Shown: piece by piece, positions 24,633 to 33,648 of the stretch
How the letters are laid out: every line of letters begins with the position of its first letter
How positions within the stretch are numbered: the first letter of the stretch is position 1
Source of the DNA: Phycisphaerales bacterium UBA7800
GTDB taxonomy: Bacteria; Planctomycetota; Phycisphaerae; Phycisphaerales; Phycisphaeraceae
Direction of reading: 5' to 3'
Length of the DNA stretch: 64,000 bases
Assembly (NCBI GenBank): GCA_002480565.1
Contig: DLCK01000049.1
Span: 5,963-69,962 of the forward strand
The notes under the pieces: model-generated
What the model was told of the DNA's origin: nothing
Seen by the model: only the letters and a program-made list of their open reading frames with translations
Database searches by the model: none
Program-made: the position numbers and the translations under genes

Positions 24633-24650
24633 AATGTAAGCGCTTACATT
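24633..24650. promoter_or_regulatory. LacI-type operator, perfect 18-bp palindrome
   Basis: AATGTAAGCGCTTACATT is a perfect palindrome with the central CG (TGTAAGCGCTTACA) usual for LacI/GalR family sites. It lies 48 bp upstream of the regulator start on the minus strand, ahead of AT-rich sequence (TTTATATTT) that could be the -10. It fits autoregulation of the whole 18.3-24.6 kb operon. A second half-site-like TCGCTTACAGG is near 24792. Confidence 0.8.
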
Positions 24651-24931
24651 CTAGCGCCCGCTCACTTTCAAGTCAAGAAATCGACTCAAGGTTTTATGAT
24701 AAAAACCTCAATCGACTCCTTATTGGACATCAGTACACTTTCATGACTCACTGCATACCTGCCTTTAATCAGTCACAACCATGACAGATCAATCGCTTAC
24801 AGGTTGGCAAGACATTACAGTCGACTTGATTAAATGCTCCGGAGATCATTGACGTATCAAATCATAGATTGCCAATCCATCAGAATGAACGCCAACCATG
24901 CGAATCGACGCCCTGCTCCAGACCCGATATC

Positions 24932-25678
24932 ATGTCGCAGATGGATATTCTGGCTGCCAACAATCTCACCAAGGTTTATAACGGTCGTACCGTCGTCAAA
25001 GATGTGTCATTTCACGTCGGCGAAGCGGAGATCGTCGGACTGCTGGGCGCTAATGGCGCGGGTAAGACCACCAGCTTTCGAATGGTCATGGGCATGATCC
25101 GCCCGGAAAATGGTGTGGTCCACTTCAACGGCCAGGAAATCACCCGACAGCCAATGTACCGCCGAGCACAAATCGGCATTGGTTATCTGGCGCAGGAACC
25201 CAGTGTTTTTCAGCGACTGACCGTCGAGGAAAACCTCATGGCCATCCTTGAAACGCGACACATGGACAAGTTCCAACGCCGTGAACGTGCTGAAGAACTC
25301 ATGGCTCAGTTCAACCTCACCAAGCTTCGTCGCCAACAGGCCCGGACGCTATCCGGTGGTGAACGTCGCAAGCTGGAAATCGCCCGTGCATTGGTGACCG
25401 ACCCGTCATTGATCTTTCTGGATGAACCCTTCTCTGCGGTCGACCCGTTGACCATTGAAGAGCTTCAAGTGGAGATCAAACGACTGCGTGATGAACATCA
25501 CATTGCAGTTTTGGTCACCGACCACAACGTGCAGCGAACGCTGGAAATCGTCGACCGTGCGTATGTGATTTTTGAAGGCACCGTCTTCGCGGAAGGTACG
25601 CCCAAGCAACTCATCAACGACGAACAAGTCAAAAAGTTATACCTTGGTTCAACATTCAAGGGCGACGAATTCGATTAA
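24932..25678 (+). CDS. lptB: LPS/lipid export ABC transporter ATPase, LptB type
   Basis: 248 residues from ATG 24932 (MSQMDILAANNL; longer versions have no better site). Walker A GANGAGKTTSF, signature LSGGERRKLEIARAL, Walker B and following LIFLDEPFSAVDP, H-loop LVTDHNVQ. The phrases YLAQEPSVFQRLTVEENLMA and VTDHNVQRTLEIVDRAYVI are LptB-specific in style, so it most likely powers the Lpt bridge carrying lipopolysaccharide to the outer membrane. No lptA/lptC is beside it in the window. Confidence 0.85.
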   Translation: MSQMDILAANNLTKVYNGRTVVKDVSFHVGEAEIVGLLGANGAGKTTSFRMVMGMIRPENGVVHFNGQEITRQPMYRRAQIGIGYLAQEPSVFQRLTVEENLMAILETRHMDKFQRRERAEELMAQFNLTKLRRQQARTLSGGERRKLEIARALVTDPSLIFLDEPFSAVDPLTIEELQVEIKRLRDEHHIAVLVTDHNVQRTLEIVDRAYVIFEGTVFAEGTPKQLINDEQVKKLYLGSTFKGDEFD

Positions 25679-25687
25679 GAATAAGAA

Positions 25688-25786
25688 AGGGACTAGGGAC
25701 TAGCCACCAGGGATCAGGCAAAGACACTGTCAAATGTGACTTTTTTGCCTTGCCCCTAATCACTATTCCCTAATCACTAATCCCTG
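25688..25786. repeat. Inverted intergenic repeat, GGGACTAGGGACTAG family
   Basis: GGGACTAGGGACTAG...CAGGGATCAGG at one end and CCCCTAATCACTATTCCCTA then ATCACTAATCCCTG at the other make an imperfect hairpin between lptB and the pseudouridine synthase gene. The repeated (G)GGATTAG/GGGATCAG unit recalls 17492-17567. Confidence 0.55.
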
Positions 25787-25789
25787 AAA

Positions 25790-27049
25790 ATGACTAAAAA
25801 AAAATCCACATCCAAACGTGCCACGCATCAACGCGCCGGTGTCCCCGCTGAGTTCACCGATGCTGCGCGCGGTATCCGTCTGCAAAAGGCTTTGGCTGAC
25901 GCGGGTGTGTCTTCACGTCGTGAAGCGGAGCAGATGATTGCTGAAGGTCGCATCACGGTGAACAAACAGTTGATCACGGCGTTGCCAGCCTTTGTCGATC
26001 CGTCAGATGACATCATTCGTCTGGATGGCAAACCGATACACAAAATCGTCGACACAAAAGCCAATGAGCGCAAAGTCTGCATCATGCTCAATAAGCCTCG
26101 TCACTGCATCTGTACGTCGGATGATCCGCAAGGTCGGCGGACCGTGTTGGATTTGGTGCAGTATGACAACATGCCCCGATTGTTCCCGGTCGGTCGCCTT
26201 GATGCCGAGTCCACGGGCTTGTTGCTATTGACCAATGACGGTGATTTGGCTCAGGAACTGACACATCCGAGTTACGGCGTCCCCAAGACCTATCAGGTCT
26301 CCATTCGTGGACACCTGGAACAAAAAGACATCGACACACTGACACGTGGCTTGGTGCTGGCTCATCGTGGGCCACGTGGTTCAAAGATCAAACGCGCTCA
26401 TGCTACCGAAGTGAAATTGCTACATTACGGACGAGGCAGCAGTGGTGATCGTACGAATCTGTCGATCACATTGCGTGAAGGTCAGAACCGTGAAATCCGT
26501 CGCCTGCTTGCAGCAATTGGCTTTAAAGTCCGACGCCTGGAGCGTATGAGTATCGGCCCGTTGCAGCTAAAGGGAATTGCATCCAGTGAATGGCGGATGC
26601 TCACTGAGCGGGAAATCAGACAACTGCACAAAGCGGCCAAGCAAGCCAAAGCACAGACCCAGGCGATCGCGGAAGGCAAGATTGTCCCCCAGATCGAAAC
26701 GGTCACTAAAGCGCCCAAACAACGTGTCGCCCGTACCGACAATAAGCCCACCGCACGGGGCGCTCGCAAAGTCACTCGCAAAAAGGCTCCTGTCCGCAGC
26801 GATGCCTCTGCATCACGCGGGACTACTGCCCCGTCACGTGCTGCCAAAACAACTCCGGTTAAAACTGACAGTAAACCTGCACAGCGAGTAACCAAAAAAG
26901 TCACCCGCAAGAAAGTCACCAAACGGACGCCCAATCAAGTAAGTACCAAACCGGTGGCAAGACGCGGCGCCCAAAGCACCGGCCGTAAAAAAGCATCCAC
27001 CCGCAAAGTCTCCGGCAAAGCTGCGCCGCGTGGCAAGCGTCGCGGTTAA
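25790..27049 (+). CDS. RluB/RsuA-family pseudouridine synthase with a long basic C-terminal tail
   Basis: 419 residues. S4 RNA-binding domain at about 27-90 (GIRLQKALADAGVSSRREAE), catalytic aspartate in GRLDAESTGLLLLTNDG, and RluB-type EGQNREIRRLLAAIGFKVRR. The synthase core ends near residue 285. The last ~130 residues are Lys/Arg/Ala/Pro/Thr-rich with repeats of VTRKKAP, VTKKVTRKK and ending GKAAPRGKRRG, resembling histone H1-like tails. The tail may add RNA or DNA binding; whether it is functional is inference. It likely modifies 23S rRNA. RBS not obvious because the start follows a repeat. Confidence 0.87.
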   Translation: MTKKKSTSKRATHQRAGVPAEFTDAARGIRLQKALADAGVSSRREAEQMIAEGRITVNKQLITALPAFVDPSDDIIRLDGKPIHKIVDTKANERKVCIMLNKPRHCICTSDDPQGRRTVLDLVQYDNMPRLFPVGRLDAESTGLLLLTNDGDLAQELTHPSYGVPKTYQVSIRGHLEQKDIDTLTRGLVLAHRGPRGSKIKRAHATEVKLLHYGRGSSGDRTNLSITLREGQNREIRRLLAAIGFKVRRLERMSIGPLQLKGIASSEWRMLTEREIRQLHKAAKQAKAQTQAIAEGKIVPQIETVTKAPKQRVARTDNKPTARGARKVTRKKAPVRSDASASRGTTAPSRAAKTTPVKTDSKPAQRVTKKVTRKKVTKRTPNQVSTKPVARRGAQSTGRKKASTRKVSGKAAPRGKRRG

Positions 27050-27132
27050 ATCAACAACATGCCATTACGCCACTGATTCAGGTTGCGATCCCTTGGTCAA
27101 TACCAATCTTGTCGATGCACCAACACCGGTTG

Positions 27133-28221
27133 TTATTTCAACTGCTCATGGGCAGAGCGCAGTGTTGCGACAAATGGTTGATAGACTCGTTTATCTTTGT
27201 AATCAGCAATGTCCGACTGGTAAATTTCGACCATTTGCATATGCGCATCAAGCGCGTTTTTCAAAGCCTGCTGCATGGTTCCGGCGACGGCGGCCTGTCC
27301 TTTGGCTCGGATCTCCCAGAACATTTCACCGCCTGTACTGCGACCAGATTGGCCCAACGCTGTGAGTAAATCAATCAGTGGTTTGGCGTGTGCCTTGGGA
27401 CCTTGGTTCTGCCACCAAAGACCGTTTAGAAAAGCGACTTTGACCAACAAACGATCACCAAGCTTGCGGTAAGCATATGCCTGTACATCCCGCGCAGTAT
27501 CAGGCACCAAGGCGGTCCCCTCATCGGCAGGCACAGTCCCCAAAGTCAGCATCAATGGCTTGCGGGGCCAGAGCTCTGCAAATTGATCCACAAGGTTTTC
27601 CCAACACCGGGTATATCGAGCCACGCTGTAACCTGCTTGACGGAAGCGGTCGTATTCTGAGGGCTTAAGGCGAATGGACATTTCCATGGCACTGCCGCCG
27701 ATACCGTGTAATTGCAGGTAACCAATGGAGGGATGATCGTGGTATCGAGCAGCAAGTTGACGATTCAATTCCAACCACAGACGTGTGTAGGTCTGATCCC
27801 ATGGCAAAGGCAACACACCCTCAGATGCAGCATTGTTGGCAATTTCACCGCCATGACGTTTGCGTTGAAAGGTGAACGGTTCCTGGAGTTGATCCATGAC
27901 CCATTGGGGACTCTGGATACCTGCAAAGATGCCCAGGTTTAACAGCTTCCCGTGTTTGGCAACATCTGCCAGTACATCGTCGATCAATTCCCAGCGATAG
28001 ACACCTGGCTGTGGATTGAGTTCTCGCCACTGCATACAGAGCGTCATCCCGTCGACATAATCCAACGCCATTGCCGGTGGCATGCCTTGCTTTTGGATGT
28101 GTATCGCCCATGCAAAGCTATAGATGCCACGAATGTCTGTAGCTTTGACGTTTGCAGGTTGGGCGTGCAATTGCGGTACAAGCAAAAGGAGGGGGATAAG
28201 ACAAATCGAAATACGGTGCAT
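27133..28221 (-). CDS. Secreted TIM-barrel protein, GH42-like (beta-galactosidase-type) candidate
   Basis: 362 residues with a clear signal peptide (MHRISICLIPLLLLVPQLHA). The mature part reads like a retaining glycosidase barrel: MTLCMQWRELNPQPGVYRWE (the 'W..iEPepGvydW' strand), LGIFAGIQSPQWVMDQL, GYLQLHGIGGSAMEMSI with a possible acid/base glutamate, and LMLTLGTVPADEG. The exact family is uncertain. It is the third gene of a LacI/pseudopilin/glycosidase set on the minus strand, 176 bp after the pseudopilin, and ends 83 bp from the convergent rluB-type gene. Confidence 0.6.
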   Translation of the reverse strand: MHRISICLIPLLLLVPQLHAQPANVKATDIRGIYSFAWAIHIQKQGMPPAMALDYVDGMTLCMQWRELNPQPGVYRWELIDDVLADVAKHGKLLNLGIFAGIQSPQWVMDQLQEPFTFQRKRHGGEIANNAASEGVLPLPWDQTYTRLWLELNRQLAARYHDHPSIGYLQLHGIGGSAMEMSIRLKPSEYDRFRQAGYSVARYTRCWENLVDQFAELWPRKPLMLTLGTVPADEGTALVPDTARDVQAYAYRKLGDRLLVKVAFLNGLWWQNQGPKAHAKPLIDLLTALGQSGRSTGGEMFWEIRAKGQAAVAGTMQQALKNALDAHMQMVEIYQSDIADYKDKRVYQPFVATLRSAHEQLK

Positions 28222-28397
28222 GGATCATTCTTTCAAACTAAGGTTCAACTAAAAAAACCAATCGCCTGGAAGCTGCATCAATGCGTTTACCACAAAGCTT
28301 CCACGATGTAGAAATACACAGAAAAACACCTTGTTTTATTGGGTTTTTCTGGGGTTCACAGATATTACGATTCAAGATCAATCGCGACACATGACAG

Positions 28398-29087
28398 TCA
28401 ATAGCCGTTCCAAAAGACTTTGCCTTCAGTGGAACCTGAGCTGGTGGGAATGTCTATTTGAGGCAATGTCTTGGCGTGCAGGTCAAAAAATGCAATGTTG
28501 GCGGATTGTCCGTTGTGGAGCATTTGCGGGAGCTGGTCAGTCGAACCGCGGATATCCACATCCCATCCATCATATCCCACGCCATAGGCTCCATCGCCAA
28601 AAAGCGCGGTGTTTGTCGGACTGCGAACAAGGTCGATTTTGCGTGCCAGCACGGCATAGCTGTCCGCGGCACGCAGCAGGTTCATCCCATAGGTTCGAGC
28701 ACGACCCGCTTGCGAAAAACGCTTCCATGCAGTGGGACAGGAAAGGTATCCACTGTTGTTGACGGTATTGCGATACGCGCCGCGCTGGGTTGCATTGTTA
28801 AAGTCCACACCTGAGCGTGAGAATCCAAAGTACGGTGCCAGGCGGTCTGGCCAGTTGATATTATTTTCACCGACCCAACTGCCATAGACCGGAGGAAGCC
28901 ATGTTTCATGATCATTAACGTAGAGACTGCATACGGTGCCAATTTGTTTGAGATTCGAAAGACAACTGAGGGTCTGTGCAGCCTGTCGCGCCTTACCCAA
29001 TGCAGGAAGCAGGATTGAAATGAGCAGTGAAACGATACTGATCACAACGAGTAATTCGATGAGTGTAAAAGCGCGTTGACGTGGCAT
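28398..29087 (-). CDS. Pseudopilin of the second LacI locus
   Basis: 229 residues from ATG 29087, preceded by GAGGAGAAAGCC. Signal RQRAFTLIELLVVISIVSLL with Ala at the -1 position, then LPALGKARQAAQTLSCLSNL. The C-terminal segment SANIAFFDLHAKTLP is the family's usual end. It is encoded 17 bp after the LacI gene, so the regulator, pseudopilin and secreted glycosidase are probably one operon. Confidence 0.88.
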   Translation of the reverse strand: MPRQRAFTLIELLVVISIVSLLISILLPALGKARQAAQTLSCLSNLKQIGTVCSLYVNDHETWLPPVYGSWVGENNINWPDRLAPYFGFSRSGVDFNNATQRGAYRNTVNNSGYLSCPTAWKRFSQAGRARTYGMNLLRAADSYAVLARKIDLVRSPTNTALFGDGAYGVGYDGWDVDIRGSTDQLPQMLHNGQSANIAFFDLHAKTLPQIDIPTSSGSTEGKVFWNGY

Positions 29088-29104
29088 GGCTTTCTCCTCT
29101 TGAT

Positions 29105-30181
29105 TCAAATGGATGATGATGGCGGGACACAGGTGTGCCCAGCTTTCAAACTGCAAGAGACCGCGCAGGGGTCAACGGCTGCGTTGGGGTTTTGAATCCT
29201 GTCCAGAATCATCCGTCCCGCTAATTGCCCAATGACGGTGTCGGGCGTGGTGATCGCGTCCATGGCAATGCTGCCTGAGGGTTGGAATTCTTTCTCAAAA
29301 CACATGACTGACAATTGCGATGGCACTTTGATCCCCAGTTGCATGGCATGTAGACACAGCGAACCGGCCATGGCCTGGCTGTTGACTAGCATTGCTGTGG
29401 GAAGATCAGGTTGTCCCAACAATTCGGTTAACGTCCGCACATGCAGATCACTGTCACGTTGTGTCTGAACCACGATGTGTCGAGGCTTCAAATCGGCCTG
29501 AGTCATCGCACGGGCATAGCCGGCCTGGCGATCCACCACACTAAAATGCTCCAGCGTCGGACGCACAATACCCTCAGCATCTGGCCAACCTGAACAGAGA
29601 AAAGCAATCAGTCGATGCCCCATGTCCAACAAATGCTTTGCTGCCATGTAGCCTGCCTGCTCCTCATCAGGATACACACAGGACTCAGCAAGTTTGGCAT
29701 TGATCCACACCGCCGGGATGTGATGCTGATGGATCTGATGGATGAGACTTTCTGGAATATGTGCGTTGTAGTTGATAAGCAGCCCGTCACTCATGGATAC
29801 CCGTAGCGCCTTGGGGATTTGATGCGGATTTGCCAGATCGTCGTCAGCCAATTGCGAGAAAACCATGTGCATGTCCTGCTCATTGAGCACGCCATCCAAT
29901 CCCATGAGTGTGTTCTGTGGCAGAAGACTCCGCGTCGCATTGGTACTGCAAAGCAAAGTCACACACCCAAAGCGACCACTGTTCATGGCAGCGGCAGCGA
30001 GATTGGGTCTGTAATTGAGCTTACGAGCCACTTCGAGCACTTTCTCGCGGGTCTTCTGAGAGACGTAACCCTTTCCAGAAAAGACTCTTGAGACAGTCAT
30101 TTGACCAACACCGGCCTGCTTGGCCACATCCAAAGATGAGACTCGTCCAGTGTTAGAGGTAGATGAAATCGGGCTTGCCAT
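29105..30181 (-). CDS. LacI-family transcriptional regulator, second locus
   Basis: 358 residues from ATG 30181. Helix-turn-helix SSLDVAKQAGVGQMTVSRVF and hinge NYRPNLAAAAMNSGR. Effector domain: LLINYNAHIPESLIHQ, IPAVWINAKL, AGYMAAKHLLDMGHRLIAFL. Unlike most LacI proteins the C-terminus ends SLKAGHTCVPPSSS. It heads the operon 27.1-30.2 kb. A 16-bp imperfect dyad lies 24 bases upstream. Confidence 0.9.
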   Translation of the reverse strand: MASPISSTSNTGRVSSLDVAKQAGVGQMTVSRVFSGKGYVSQKTREKVLEVARKLNYRPNLAAAAMNSGRFGCVTLLCSTNATRSLLPQNTLMGLDGVLNEQDMHMVFSQLADDDLANPHQIPKALRVSMSDGLLINYNAHIPESLIHQIHQHHIPAVWINAKLAESCVYPDEEQAGYMAAKHLLDMGHRLIAFLCSGWPDAEGIVRPTLEHFSVVDRQAGYARAMTQADLKPRHIVVQTQRDSDLHVRTLTELLGQPDLPTAMLVNSQAMAGSLCLHAMQLGIKVPSQLSVMCFEKEFQPSGSIAMDAITTPDTVIGQLAGRMILDRIQNPNAAVDPCAVSCSLKAGHTCVPPSSSI

Positions 30182-30204
30182 GGTCAATCCAATCCGTGTG
30201 GTAA

Positions 30205-30220
30205 CGTAAACATGTTAGCG
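30205..30220. promoter_or_regulatory. Possible operator of the second LacI regulator
   Basis: CGTAAACATGTTAGCG pairs in six of eight positions around an AACATGTT core. It is 24 bp before the regulator's ATG, a position fitting autoregulation, but it is less symmetric than the 24633-24650 site. Confidence 0.4.
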
Positions 30221-30298
30221 CAACCATACCGCAGGTCAAGCTTTCAAGCCGAATATTTTTGTGCGCCGTTTTGGAATGATATGGATGATCCGAGGAGT

Positions 30299-31135
30299 CT
30301 AAATGTCATACCCAAACTGTTGCATGACTTGGCCGGTGATGTCGATGATGATTTTCTTTTCGTCCGCTGTAAGGTCGTCGGGCTTGACGTACCCCTTCTC
30401 GTTGGTGCCTGCCATTTTTTGTTCACCCACAGCAAAGGTGTTGATTTTTCGGTTCATGACACTGCGGTCAATGCCGCTGATCCCTGCAAAACGTTCGAGT
30501 TGATCAATCACCGGATCGGGCTTGGCAATAAGGTCTTCGTATTTGAGTACCCAGACATTGGGAAAGCCATATTTGACCACAGCACTAAGCACTTCGCGCC
30601 ACTGGATCGCATATTGTCGGAGCTGATCCACATTGGTAATAAATGCCCGACTCTTAGCGGACTTGATCACATCAATCGGATTGCGATAGATAAACACAAA
30701 CCGGGCTTGAGGCATGAGAATGCGCATCCGCTCAATCATCTGCGGTTCATTAAGTGGATTTTTGATCCCCCAACGCTGATAGCCGTACTTTTCGGATAGC
30801 TGCTGATAGGTTGCTGCGGATTTATAGAACGCTTCAAACGCGATCATCATAAACGGCTGAGGTTCAGGCCAAAGGTTACTGGTCCAGCCTTCGGTGGTCT
30901 GCTCAAGAAATTGCTTACGAGCTGCATCAAACTCCTCGGTACGGTCGGTATGGACCTGCACAGAAGAATGCACCAGCTTGGGCAATGAGGACATGAAATT
31001 CATATTCTCGCCATAGACAATCATCTTGCGTGATGAGTTGACCAATCGCTGGAGAAGGGTCACGCCATTGCGTGCCGTTGGGGCAGTGATAAATAGCGGC
31101 GTAAGTTGTTGGACATACTGTGACAGGTCGGGCAT
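30299..31135 (-). CDS. PAPS-dependent sulfotransferase family protein
   Basis: 278 residues, soluble. The 5' phosphosulfate-binding loop is ITAPTARNGVTLLQRLV and the 3' phosphate-binding segment is RFVFIYRNPIDVIKSAKS, followed by VWVLKYEDLIAKPD, all typical of the sulfotransferase superfamily. The acceptor is unknown; candidates are envelope glycans or small metabolites. It is divergent from the 746-residue gene at 31298 and co-directional with the LacI locus but 112 bp beyond its regulator start. Confidence 0.82.
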   Translation of the reverse strand: MPDLSQYVQQLTPLFITAPTARNGVTLLQRLVNSSRKMIVYGENMNFMSSLPKLVHSSVQVHTDRTEEFDAARKQFLEQTTEGWTSNLWPEPQPFMMIAFEAFYKSAATYQQLSEKYGYQRWGIKNPLNEPQMIERMRILMPQARFVFIYRNPIDVIKSAKSRAFITNVDQLRQYAIQWREVLSAVVKYGFPNVWVLKYEDLIAKPDPVIDQLERFAGISGIDRSVMNRKINTFAVGEQKMAGTNEKGYVKPDDLTADEKKIIIDITGQVMQQFGYDI

Positions 31136-31297
31136 GAGTGAAGACTTTCCGTCGAAGAGGTGATCGCCAAACGATTATAACGGATGTCAGAAAGGCGTTT
31201 TGCCTATAACAGTTTTATCACTTGCGTCTAACCCGCTTTACTCAGAGAGTCGGATGACGCACAATATGTACAGAGCAAGGCAGGAGGTCGAAACGAC

Positions 31298-33538
31298 ATG
31301 CAGTTGATGAGTTGGTCCATTGCGCGACTGGGTAGCCGGTTCGGGTTGCTGTTTGAGCCGCATCAGCGGCGTGTGCGTCATTCTGCCCTAGGGCGTTTCC
31401 TTGATGTCCCACTGGATTTAGCAGTCGGACTGGTGGGACCCGATGGCAAGCAGCGTGTCCTGCCGTTCACCCAACAAGGTGAGTCCTTCCATACGGTCGA
31501 GCAATTTGAGCGGGCCAACTCCATTACATACCGTGCCTACTCCAGTGATTACCAACTGCGATTTGAATTTAACATTCACAGCGTATTTTACCCGCAGGAT
31601 GAATCGCTTTGCTTATTGCCAGCAATTTATCTGGAAATGCGGATCAACCCGACCAAGCCAATCCGCTGGCAAAAGCCCAAGTTCCAGACTCCCCAAAAAG
31701 TCAAGCTGTTCCTGAAGCTCAAACGCCCGGACACCAACATCCAAGTCTTCTGCCCTAATGAGTCCGACGGACTTGGTGGGCGAATTGACATGGATTACAG
31801 CGTGGACCTTGATCCCAAGCTGGACATGCAGACCGCCAATGAAACCGACTACAACTCCGGCAGAACAGTCAACGTCCAAGAACGAATCATCAGTCTGAAC
31901 CCTGGCGCGACTCCCACCAATCAAGGCGATGGTTTACAGATCGAATTGCCGGTCTCCGAACAAGGCAGTGGCATCAAGTGGCGACTGGTTTGGGGGGCTT
32001 TTTGTGGTGATCCGATACTCAATGTCAAAAACGACAACGAAGTCCAACCGGCACGATTCCGCTATGCCTCTTTGTGGCCGTCACTGGATGATGTGATGTA
32101 TGCCGCGATCAAGGGACGGGATGAACGCCTGGTGCTGTCACGAAACTTCGAAAAGCTCCTTGAACAAACACCACTCCGCGCAGCCCAACGGCATCTATTG
32201 AATCAGAGTTTCCAACAGTATCTGAGCAATACGTTCTGGTGTGAACTGCCTGATAAAAAAGATTGGTTTAGTGTCTGGGAAGGCAGCTGCTTTTTCCATT
32301 CCACTTTGGATGTCGAGTACAACCTCACGCCGATGTACCTGTCTCTTTGGCCAAGTTTGCTCAAGCTTCAACTAGACCAATGGGCCAAACGTGGCAAAGC
32401 ACATGATGAGTCTGGCGGGTATTACCTTGACCATGATCTAGGGGTCGGTTTTGAAGCGACCGCAATGAGCTATGACCATGACATGCCTATCGAGGAAAAC
32501 TGCAATTACCTGCTGATGATGCAGGCCTATGCTCATTGGACCGGCGATCTGACACCGATCCGCAAGCACGAAGATCTGATCCTCAAACTCGCCGATTATC
32601 TGTTGTGGACAGATGTGGATGACAGTGGGTTCCCGTCAAAAGGTGTTGCCAACACCATCGACGATGCTTCGGCTGCTCAGCAATTTTCTCGCAAACAAAC
32701 CTACCTTGCCATCAAGCGACTTGCGGCATTGGCAGCGGTCAGTGACATGCTTATGCATATCAACAAGACTGAGCTTAGTCAGACCTATCAGGATATCGTG
32801 GATCGCTTTACATCAAAGGTCGAAAACGACGCATGGCGTGGTGATCACTTTGCGGTTTGCGTAGATCGTTCAACAGTAGGCGTGCGTGATGCCAAAACCA
32901 ATCGGCCCCTAACCGATGATGAGTTAGTGGGTGCCGATGCATATAGTATTTACTCGTCCAATGGTTTGTTGCTGCCAATGATGTGCGGTCAGCCGTGGTT
33001 GATCTCAGAAAACAAAGTCCGCCGAGACCTGATCAGTGCCGTACGTGAGACGCTCGGAAACTACGGCTGTGGTCATAATGACCAGGAGCCGGAAAACGTC
33101 TGGGTCTCACAGAATCTATGGCGTGACCACATGATGCGATACATCGGCGCAACAGGACCCAACCGCGCCCAAGGCTATTGGGACATGCAGGTGATGAGCA
33201 ACACCTTCGGCCAATCCTACGGCTTTGTGGACACCTATGTCACCAACAATCTGAGCTTCTACCCACGAGGCGCGACGACGTTCGGCTACCTGCTAAGCTA
33301 CCCGCGCGTGATCATCGACCGACTGGCACCGGGCGGAGCGCGAATCAGTGTGGATCCCGACCGCGGTTATGCACAGCGTTGGCCCCTGCTACCACTAGCC
33401 GACTGGAAAGCAGGCAAAATTCCGATCTGCGTGGTCGATTGTGATGACGATGGTCAAGCCCGTGTGGTTATCGAAACCCAACTCGAATCCGTCATCATCC
33501 GAGGCCAGGAAGAAGGCAAAACGGATATGATCGGGTAA
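31298..33538 (+). CDS. Large cytoplasmic helical-barrel glycosidase-like protein (GH52/DUF4965-like)
   Basis: 746 residues, no signal peptide; AGGAGGT at 31282-31288 sets the start. The N-terminal ~280 residues are beta-rich (super-sandwich type). The C-terminal part looks like an (alpha/alpha)6 barrel: WEGSCFFHSTLDVEYNLTPM, YLSLWPSLLKLQLDQWAKRG, GYYLDHDLGVGFEATAMSYD, MPIEENCNYLLMMQAYAHWT, DDASAAQQFSRKQTYLAIKR. This recalls DUF4965/glutaminase-A-like and GH52 proteins, but it fits neither closely, so the substrate and family remain open. It probably acts on oligosaccharides brought in by transport. Confidence 0.65.
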   Translation: MQLMSWSIARLGSRFGLLFEPHQRRVRHSALGRFLDVPLDLAVGLVGPDGKQRVLPFTQQGESFHTVEQFERANSITYRAYSSDYQLRFEFNIHSVFYPQDESLCLLPAIYLEMRINPTKPIRWQKPKFQTPQKVKLFLKLKRPDTNIQVFCPNESDGLGGRIDMDYSVDLDPKLDMQTANETDYNSGRTVNVQERIISLNPGATPTNQGDGLQIELPVSEQGSGIKWRLVWGAFCGDPILNVKNDNEVQPARFRYASLWPSLDDVMYAAIKGRDERLVLSRNFEKLLEQTPLRAAQRHLLNQSFQQYLSNTFWCELPDKKDWFSVWEGSCFFHSTLDVEYNLTPMYLSLWPSLLKLQLDQWAKRGKAHDESGGYYLDHDLGVGFEATAMSYDHDMPIEENCNYLLMMQAYAHWTGDLTPIRKHEDLILKLADYLLWTDVDDSGFPSKGVANTIDDASAAQQFSRKQTYLAIKRLAALAAVSDMLMHINKTELSQTYQDIVDRFTSKVENDAWRGDHFAVCVDRSTVGVRDAKTNRPLTDDELVGADAYSIYSSNGLLLPMMCGQPWLISENKVRRDLISAVRETLGNYGCGHNDQEPENVWVSQNLWRDHMMRYIGATGPNRAQGYWDMQVMSNTFGQSYGFVDTYVTNNLSFYPRGATTFGYLLSYPRVIIDRLAPGGARISVDPDRGYAQRWPLLPLADWKAGKIPICVVDCDDDGQARVVIETQLESVIIRGQEEGKTDMIG

Positions 33539-33540
33539 TG

Positions 33541-33645
33541 GAATTCTGAAATTTGATCATTTCGAATTTCGAATTTGCGCAAGCATATACCTGCGATCCT
33601 CATACTGAGACAAGTCCGAAATCCGAAATTGCAAATTCAAAATTA
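33541..33645. repeat. Inverted AT-rich intergenic repeat, TTCGAATTTCGAATTT type
   Basis: TCTGAAATTTGATCATTTCG then AATTTCGAATTTGCG at one end and GAAATCCGAAATTGCAAATT then CAAAATTA at the other form an imperfect hairpin between the convergent glycosidase-like gene and pyrE. A fragment of similar wording (AAATCCGAAATTCACA) is at 1463-1480. Confidence 0.5.
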
Positions 33646-33648
33646 ACT

